25,405 nucleotides of DNA from a virus. The notes beneath the pieces were generated by a model that saw only the letters and a program-made list of their open reading frames with translations, made no database searches and was not told where the DNA came from. Below are positions 20,815 to 25,405 of this stretch, piece after piece (within the stretch, counting starts at the first letter, position 1; every line of letters starts with the position of its first letter). Where the stretch lies: positions 1-25,405 of the IMG/VR virus record IMGVR_UViG_3300048592_001384; one strand, given 5' to 3'. A program made the position numbers and the translations under genes.

Positions 20815-21722
20815 CGCACCCGCGTATTTCCGCAAGGCTTCTGAACACGATGTTGATGGTGCATCCGGGGAAGGCCGCGGCCATTCTCGCGGGGCTGGGC
20901 GGGCGCATCACCGGCACGGCCATCGATCTGGACAGCGCTGAGACCGTTGCGCATGTCGCCTTCGGCTCGGGCCGGCCGTCGCTCGGCACCGTGGGTGACC
21001 GGCTGGGCCGGGCGTATGAACGACGAGGTCAGATTCCCTACGACATGGTGGGCAATGTCGCCGTCATTCCGATCGAGGGGTCTCTTGTGCACAAGGGTGC
21101 CTTTGTCGAAAGCGACAGCGGCGAAACCAGCTACCAGGGGATCCAGACGCAGGTCGCGCGCGCGATGAAAGACCCGGCCGTCAAGGGCGTGGCATTCGAA
21201 ATCGACAGCTATGGCGGGGAGGTGTCGGGCGCCTTCGAGACCTCCGACATGATTGCGGAGCTCTCCCGGATCAAGCCGACGATCGCCATCCTCTCGGACC
21301 ACGCCTACTCGGCCGGCTATCTCATGGCCTCGGCCGCCAGGCAGATCGTGGTGCCGGAACAGGGCGGTGCCGGATCCATCGGCGTCATCACCATGCACAC
21401 CGACATGAGCGCCGCCCTCGAGCGATCCGGCCTCAAGGTGACGATCCTGGCGGCCGGTGCGCACAAGGCCGACGCCAATCCCTTCGAGCCGCTTCCGGAT
21501 GATGTGGCGAACACAATCAGGGCCGAGCTCGAAGGCGCCCGGGCGATGTTCGCTGGACGGGTTGCCCAATACCGAGGCACACGCCTCACTCTCGAAAATG
21601 CAATGGCTACCGAAGCCCGGTGTTTCACCGGTGCAGAGGCGGTGAAGGCTGGCCTGGCAGACGCCACAGGCCATCCGTCGGAAGTCTTCTCGGCGTTTAT
21701 TTCAGCGCTCAACCGGGCCTGA
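20811..21722 (+). CDS. S49-family prohead protease (GpC-like)
   Basis: A 303-aa serine protease of the S49/SppA family, equivalent to lambda GpC, which processes prohead proteins during capsid maturation. The family motif IDSYGGEVSGA (131-141), the catalytic serine S167 in YSAGYLMAS and the catalytic lysine K219 in GAHKADANPF form the Ser-Lys dyad. It lacks a signal peptide, consistent with a phage rather than a host SppA role. It overlaps the portal by ATGA, with AGGA just upstream. The scaffold-like gene follows after 29 nt. Confidence 0.93.
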   Translation: MTHPRISARLLNTMLMVHPGKAAAILAGLGGRITGTAIDLDSAETVAHVAFGSGRPSLGTVGDRLGRAYERRGQIPYDMVGNVAVIPIEGSLVHKGAFVESDSGETSYQGIQTQVARAMKDPAVKGVAFEIDSYGGEVSGAFETSDMIAELSRIKPTIAILSDHAYSAGYLMASAARQIVVPEQGGAGSIGVITMHTDMSAALERSGLKVTILAAGAHKADANPFEPLPDDVANTIRAELEGARAMFAGRVAQYRGTRLTLENAMATEARCFTGAEAVKAGLADATGHPSEVFSAFISALNRA

Positions 21723-21751
21723 CGGCCCACAACATCGAAAGGACCTCACCC

Positions 21752-22324
21752 ATGTCAGTGACAGGGATGCTGGCGGCCGTCGCCAAGGCTGCGGCCATGG
21801 AAGCGGACGACACCGAAAACGAGGATGTGAAGGATTGCAGCTGCAATCCCGATGATCCCAACTACTCACCCGACTGCAACTGCGGCGATACGGCCGAGAA
21901 GGAGGATGACGAGGAGGACAAGGTTGCCAAGGCCGTGAAGGCCGAGCGCAACCGCGTGCTGTCCATCGCCGCCGCAGCTTTCCCTGGTCAGGAGAAGCTG
22001 TGCGCCAAGATGATCAACAGCGGCGCAAGCGTCGGTGACGCGGCCCTGGCGTTCAACGCTGATCACAAGGCCAAGGGCGCCAAGGTCCTGGCGAGCCTTG
22101 AGGCCGACGAATCCGCCGTCAAGGGGCTTCGCTCGGAACCTGCCAACGGCGCCGAAGCACCGAAGAGCCCGCACGCGGGTCTCAACGGCGAGGTCCTGTG
22201 GAAGGCCGAATTCAGCGGTTCCGCCGATCTGCGGGCCGAGTTCGGCAGCGAGTCCGCATATCTCGCATTCAAGCGCGCCGAGGCCAATGGCCGCGTGCGC
22301 ATCCTCAACAACAAGTCGGCCTGA
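21752..22324 (+). CDS. Scaffold-like head protein with CxC motifs
   Basis: A 190-aa acidic, helical protein between protease and decoration genes, the place of a capsid scaffold. Start at 21752 is set by GAAAGGA about 9 nt upstream; the frame is open further upstream but inside the protease. Residues 19-60 are very acidic and contain C29-x-C31 and C42-x-C44 (DCSC and DCNCGD), an odd feature for a scaffold. The helical part AERNRVLSIAAAAFPGQEKL followed by an Ala-rich segment fits assembly proteins of alphaproteobacterial phages. The C-terminus (AYLAFKRAEANGRVRI) may bind capsid. It is probably cleaved by the upstream protease; this is inference. Confidence 0.7.
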   Translation: MSVTGMLAAVAKAAAMEADDTENEDVKDCSCNPDDPNYSPDCNCGDTAEKEDDEEDKVAKAVKAERNRVLSIAAAAFPGQEKLCAKMINSGASVGDAALAFNADHKAKGAKVLASLEADESAVKGLRSEPANGAEAPKSPHAGLNGEVLWKAEFSGSADLRAEFGSESAYLAFKRAEANGRVRILNNKSA

Positions 22325-22337
22325 AGGAGACTGACAC

Positions 22338-23102
22338 ATGACCACTCTTGCAGCGGACTTGGTCCGCGACCTCAAGCCCGGCGATCTGAATGATCTGCCG
22401 GTCATCGCCTCCGACATCATCTACGGCGGTGCGGCCGTCGGCGTCGTCAAGGCGACGGGACATGCACGGCCGCTGACCTCGGCGGATCGCTTCGCCGGGT
22501 TCGCGCAGCGCCAGTGCGACAACTCGACGGGCGCGGCTGCGGCCAAGAACGTCCGTGTTGTGCGCAGCGGAATCGCCACGCTTCCTGTGACCGGTGCCGT
22601 GATCACCGACGTCGGTGCTCATGTATGGGCGACCGACGACAACGCCTTCGCCTTCATTGGCACGGGCGGTGTGTACATCGGCCGTGTGGTCCGGTTCGTG
22701 TCATCCGGGATCGTCGACGTCCAGTTCGACGCCGGCATCATGAACGACCCGTTCGAGGGCTACCTGCACGAAACACTGTCTGCGAGCGCCACGCTCGATG
22801 CCCAGGACAGCGGCAAGGTCATCTGGATCGACACCGACGCCCAAACGTTCACGCTGCCCAGTGTTGAAGGTCTTTCCGGGGTCATCATTGCCAATGCCGG
22901 TGCCTATGGCGCCGTCGGCATCACGGTGGCTGCCGGTGCCAACGACATGGTGGAAGGCGCGAACATCACGGGCGCTGACAGTAAGGGACTCATCAACACG
23001 AAGGCGACCGCCCAGCGTGGCGACTTCGTCGAGATCGATTACAGCGACGCCAACGGTTACGTGGCCCGCCGCATTCGCGGTACCTGGGCGCGCGTGGCTT
23101 AA
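22338..23102 (+). CDS. Head decoration/cement protein
   Basis: A 254-aa protein directly before the major capsid gene, where lambda has gpD and related phages have cement proteins. The sequence is beta-rich and Gly/Ala/Val-heavy (GVVKATGHARPLTSADRFAG, then AHVWATDDNAFAFIG). The second half (ATLDAQDSGKVIWIDTDAQT, followed by a VIIANAGAYGAVGITVAAGA stretch) looks like a receptor- or fibre-type beta domain. It is larger than gpD (110 aa), so it may be a two-domain cement protein. AAGGAG lies 8 nt before the ATG. No catalytic motif. Confidence 0.75.
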   Translation: MTTLAADLVRDLKPGDLNDLPVIASDIIYGGAAVGVVKATGHARPLTSADRFAGFAQRQCDNSTGAAAAKNVRVVRSGIATLPVTGAVITDVGAHVWATDDNAFAFIGTGGVYIGRVVRFVSSGIVDVQFDAGIMNDPFEGYLHETLSASATLDAQDSGKVIWIDTDAQTFTLPSVEGLSGVIIANAGAYGAVGITVAAGANDMVEGANITGADSKGLINTKATAQRGDFVEIDYSDANGYVARRIRGTWARVA

Positions 23103-23133
23103 CCTCTGACAGTCTGAGAAAGGAAAACCAGAC

Positions 23134-24054
23134 ATGAGTGCGAATCTCATTACCTCTCGGGCCGTCATCGGCTCGTTTTATGCGGCACTCGACCAGGCCG
23201 ACGCAGGGTGGGTCAATGACCTGTCCTTCAAGGTCCAGTCCAACCAGGCATCAGAGCAGTATGCATGGCTCGGCATGGCGCCTGCAATGCGGGAATGGCT
23301 TGGCGGGCGCGCGGCCACCGACCTCCGCGAGTTCAGCTACTCGCTGGCGAACAAGGAACACGAGGCCACGCTCGAGGTCACGGTTCCTGAACTTCGCCGG
23401 GACAAGACGGGCCAGCTCAACGTGCGTATCGGAGAGCTCGCGGACCGCGTCATGAGCTATCCCGCCAAGCTGATGTCAACGCTTATCGAAGCCGGAGAAA
23501 GCACCACGTGCTATGACGGCAACTTTTTCTTCGATACGACCCACGCGGAAGGCAGCAGCGGCACTCAAGACAACGACATCACCTATGCTGCGGCCACCGG
23601 CACGACGCCGACCGTTGATGAAATGCGGACGGCCATCATCAACTCGATCAAGCAAATCCTCAGCTTCAAGGATGACCGCGGCGAGCCGATGAACGAAAAC
23701 GCCCGCACCTTCGCGGTCATGGTCCCGCTGACCTATTGGCAGCAGGCCATCGAGGCGGTCACGCTCCCGACCGTTTCGGCAGGTGGCGCCAACGTCATTC
23801 CGAATCTTCCCGGCTTCAACATTCGGGTTCTCCCCAATGTGCGACTGTCCTGGACGACGAAGATGGCGACGTTCCGCACGGACGGCCGTGTCAAGCCGTT
23901 CATCCTCCAGGAGGAAATGCCGCTTTCGATGAAGGCTGTGGCCGAAGGCTCCGAACTCGAATTCAACGAGAACAAGCACCGCTACGGCGTCGATTGGAGC
24001 GGCAATGTCGGTTACGGCTACTGGCAGTATGCCTGCCTGACGACCTTCACTTGA
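23134..24054 (+). CDS. Major capsid protein, Mu gpT type
   Basis: A 306-aa major head protein of the Mu gpT family. Supporting features are the N-terminal FYAALDQADAGWVNDLSFKV, the segment EYAWLGMAP-like (SEQYAWLGMAPAMREW), NFFFDTTHAEG with the following polar loop, and the C-terminal HRYGVDWSGNVGYGYWQYA. Length is the same as Mu gpT (about 305 aa). It would form the capsid shell. AAAGGA lies upstream of the ATG. The gene is followed by a strong terminator. Codon use is highly GC3-rich, as expected for a heavily expressed gene in this genome. Confidence 0.93.
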   Translation: MSANLITSRAVIGSFYAALDQADAGWVNDLSFKVQSNQASEQYAWLGMAPAMREWLGGRAATDLREFSYSLANKEHEATLEVTVPELRRDKTGQLNVRIGELADRVMSYPAKLMSTLIEAGESTTCYDGNFFFDTTHAEGSSGTQDNDITYAAATGTTPTVDEMRTAIINSIKQILSFKDDRGEPMNENARTFAVMVPLTYWQQAIEAVTLPTVSAGGANVIPNLPGFNIRVLPNVRLSWTTKMATFRTDGRVKPFILQEEMPLSMKAVAEGSELEFNENKHRYGVDWSGNVGYGYWQYACLTTFT

Positions 24055-24091
24055 TCTGATCACAAGATCGGATTGAGGCAATAACCAGGAG

Positions 24092-24122
24092 CAGGGTGCC
24101 ACAAAGGCACCCTGTTTCGTTT
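24092..24122 (+). terminator. Strong intrinsic terminator after the capsid gene
   Basis: CAGGGTGCC (24092-24100) pairs perfectly with GGCACCCTG (24106-24114), 9 bp with a 5-nt loop ACAAA, followed by TTTCGTTTC. It separates the head genes from the head-tail genes and would lower downstream expression relative to the capsid protein. Confidence 0.85.
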
Positions 24123-24135
24123 CATGGGAGCAGAC

Positions 24136-24399
24136 ATGCAGAATTATCGTGTTGATGGCGGCATTCTTTGCCTGGGTCAGGGCGCTGTGGTGGGGCTCAG
24201 TGACGAGCAGGCCGCGCCGCGCATGAACCGCATGGAAAAGATCGGCGACGGCATGTATCGCCTGCGCGAGGTGCTGGAATTCAAGAGTGGCGAGACGATC
24301 AAGGTAGCCCTCGACGACATACCAAAGTGCTTTCGCGGTATCGCGGTTTCCCTCGATGCGCCGGTCAAGATGAAGAAGCCTGCAAAGGCTACGGCCTGA
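24136..24399 (+). CDS. 87-aa hypothetical protein
   Basis: An 87-aa ORF starting MQNYRVDGGILCLGQGAV. GGGAG lies 5 nt upstream of the ATG at 24136, which is why that start is preferred over the ATG at 24124. A beta-rich N-terminal half and SGETIKVALDDIPKCF are followed by a basic tail (KMKKPAKATA). It lies between the terminator and the joining protein, a position used by small head-completion proteins. No family is recognised. Confidence 0.7.
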   Translation: MQNYRVDGGILCLGQGAVVGLSDEQAAPRMNRMEKIGDGMYRLREVLEFKSGETIKVALDDIPKCFRGIAVSLDAPVKMKKPAKATA

Positions 24400-24401
24400 G
24401 C

Positions 24402-24725
24402 ATGCCCGTCGAGTCCGCCGCCGATCGCCTGATGTTCGTCTCGACAGATGATTTCGGTGTGCAAGCGGCATACTCGCAGAACGACGCGCTCGAGGTCACG
24501 ATCCCCGGCATTTTTGACCGTCAGCACCTGGCGATCGAGGCCGGCGACGCGGCGGTGACAGGCTTTGCCGTCTCGTTCACGTGCCGCGCTGACGACCTTG
24601 CGCAGCTGCCATTTCAACGTGCTCTGCAAGGCGATTGGCTGACGATCGATGGCGAACGCTGGATGGTCGTCGAATCGCAACCGGACGGCACCGGCATGGT
24701 CGTCCTGCTGTTGAGGAAAGTCTGA
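24402..24725 (+). CDS. FII-like head-tail joining protein
   Basis: A 107-aa protein resembling lambda gpFII (117 aa), the connector between head and tail. It has AYSQNDALEVTIPGIFDRQH, a beta-rich core and a final strand pair GDWLTIDGERWMVVES and GTGMVVLLLRKV, as in head-tail joiners. Start at 24402 follows the previous stop by 2 nt; the upstream open frame lies within the preceding gene. No strong ribosome binding site, so coupling is likely. The tail-terminator gene follows after 1 nt. Confidence 0.8.
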   Translation: MPVESAADRLMFVSTDDFGVQAAYSQNDALEVTIPGIFDRQHLAIEAGDAAVTGFAVSFTCRADDLAQLPFQRALQGDWLTIDGERWMVVESQPDGTGMVVLLLRKV

Positions 24726-24726
24726 G

Positions 24727-25197
24727 ATGGCGGGCCACGTGCGCGCACGCATCCGTGACGCCGTGGTTGAATTGCTGCGCGGCACGGTGCCGAACAGGAT
24801 GCGCGTGTATCCCATGCGGCGTATGCCGCTGCAGGCCGATCAGCTACCGGCTCTTCTGGTCTACACGCTGGCAGAAGATGCAGCCGTTGAAACGATGTCG
24901 GGCCCGCGCTTCCTGGCACGAGATATGGATCTCGTGGTCGAGGGCGTGGCTCAGGACAACGACGAACTGGAGGCTGCGCTCGACCGGCTTGCGGTCATCA
25001 TCGAAACCCGCCTTGGAACAGCCTTCAGCGATCCGTCCAGCGGCCTACGAAGTCTTGCGAGAGCGGGCAATCTCGTGAGGACGGAGATTGGGATGAGGCC
25101 TCCGCAATCACCCGACGAAGCGGGGACAGGGCATGTCGTGACGACGTTCCGCGTCAATTATCGGACGCGAAGCGAAAACCCGGAACTTAACACATGA
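24727..25197 (+). CDS. Tail terminator, gpU-like
   Basis: A 156-aa protein similar to phage minor tail protein U (131 aa in lambda), which caps the tail tube and sets its length. The N-terminus IRDAVVELLRGTVPNRMRVY with LPALLVYTLAEDA, the strand DMDLVVEGVAQDNDELEAAL, a helix ALDRLAVIIETRL and the C-terminal strand TTFRVNYRTRSENP all fit. GAGGAAA precedes the ATG. It is followed after 13 nt by the tail tube gene, the same order U-V as in lambda. Confidence 0.85.
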   Translation: MAGHVRARIRDAVVELLRGTVPNRMRVYPMRRMPLQADQLPALLVYTLAEDAAVETMSGPRFLARDMDLVVEGVAQDNDELEAALDRLAVIIETRLGTAFSDPSSGLRSLARAGNLVRTEIGMRPPQSPDEAGTGHVVTTFRVNYRTRSENPELNT

Positions 25198-25210
25198 ACA
25201 GGAGCAGCTG

Positions 25211-25405
25211 ATGGGCACCCATTGGGGTAATGAAGGCCTGGTGAGGGTGGGCAGCAACACCGTCGCCGAGGTTACGGAGTTCGAGTTCACGCAATCGGTC
25301 ACGCCGGTCGATGACACGTCGATAGGCGACGCGTGGAAGACGCACATCGCCGGCTCAGGCATCAAGGAATGGAGCGGCTCTCTCACCTGCCATTGGGATG
25401 AGGGC
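25211..25405 (+). CDS. Tail tube protein, 5' part (gpV-like)
   Basis: The first 65 codons of a tail tube protein; the window ends inside it. The sequence starts MGTHWGNEGLVRVGSNTV and continues AEVTEFEFTQSVTPVDDTSI, GDAWKTHIAG and EWSGSLTCHWDEG, a pattern characteristic of phage major tail tube proteins. AGGAG lies 6 nt upstream of the ATG. Together with the FII-like and U-like genes it points to a long non-contractile (siphovirus-type) tail, though the rest of the tail module is not seen. Confidence 0.85.
   Translation, partial: MGTHWGNEGLVRVGSNTVAEVTEFEFTQSVTPVDDTSIGDAWKTHIAGSGIKEWSGSLTCHWDEG

Overview
The window is the left and central part of a prophage (or temperate phage genome) in a GC-rich alphaproteobacterium. 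The phage assignment rests on an integrase, a CI-like repressor facing a Cro-like gene, replication genes and a lambda-like run of packaging, head and tail genes. The alphaproteobacterial assignment rests on a GcrA-type regulator (a family known from that class), high-GC codon use and the style of the short overlapping accessory genes. A Hyphomicrobiales (rhizobial-type) host is likely but is inference. The window starts at the integrase stop codon and ends inside the tail-tube gene, so neither attachment site is visible.

Layout. (1) 1-5558, leftward: an early operon of twelve genes, mostly joined by ATGA or TGATG overlaps. It begins with small membrane and hypothetical proteins, then an HD-domain phosphohydrolase, more small genes, a 628-aa ParB-type protein, two 59-aa proteins, and finally the tyrosine integrase. 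(2) 5559-7100, control and lysogeny region: a two-TM membrane protein, a predicted RcsF-like outer-membrane lipoprotein, an S24-peptidase CI-like repressor and a divergent Cro-like protein. A 15-bp operator-like palindrome occurs at both outward promoters, each time 6 bp downstream of TTGACG, and degenerate copies lie beside each, one over the repressor start. (3) 7308-7666: an untranslated-looking leader with two intrinsic terminators, the counterpart in position of lambda tR1. (4) 7667-14247, rightward early genes: a CII/CP76-like regulator, a GcrA-like protein with two extra helix-turn-helix repeats, a small protein, a second ParB-like protein, a winged-helix-like protein, an adenine methyltransferase, two small proteins, a CHC2/Toprim primase and a D5-type SF3 helicase. 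(5) 14250-14515: a dense array of the 9-mer GCCTCCCGT in both orientations, with AT-rich segments and hairpins, beside the helicase; it is a candidate replication origin. (6) 14454-16303: a hypothetical protein, a tail-Z-like protein and a decoration-like protein. (7) 16405-25405, late genes: terminase small and large subunits, gpW-like joiner, portal, S49 prohead protease, scaffold-like protein, decoration protein, Mu gpT-type major capsid protein, a strong terminator, then a small protein, FII-like joiner, U-like tail terminator and the start of the tail tube protein.

How it fits together. CI repression would shut both outward promoters, keeping the integrase/ParB operon and the replication operon silent. 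The RcsF-like lipoprotein lies 5 nt behind the repressor on the same strand and so should be made in the lysogen, as expected for a lysogenic-conversion gene. After induction the rightward transcript has to pass the terminators behind cro to reach the replication genes. The packaging module is lambda-like (GpA terminase, GpB portal, GpC-type protease), while the capsid protein is of the Mu gpT type.

The observations most worth following are the iteron array, the three-HTH GcrA-like protein, the RcsF-like gene in the repressor transcript, and the mirrored operator-promoter units.
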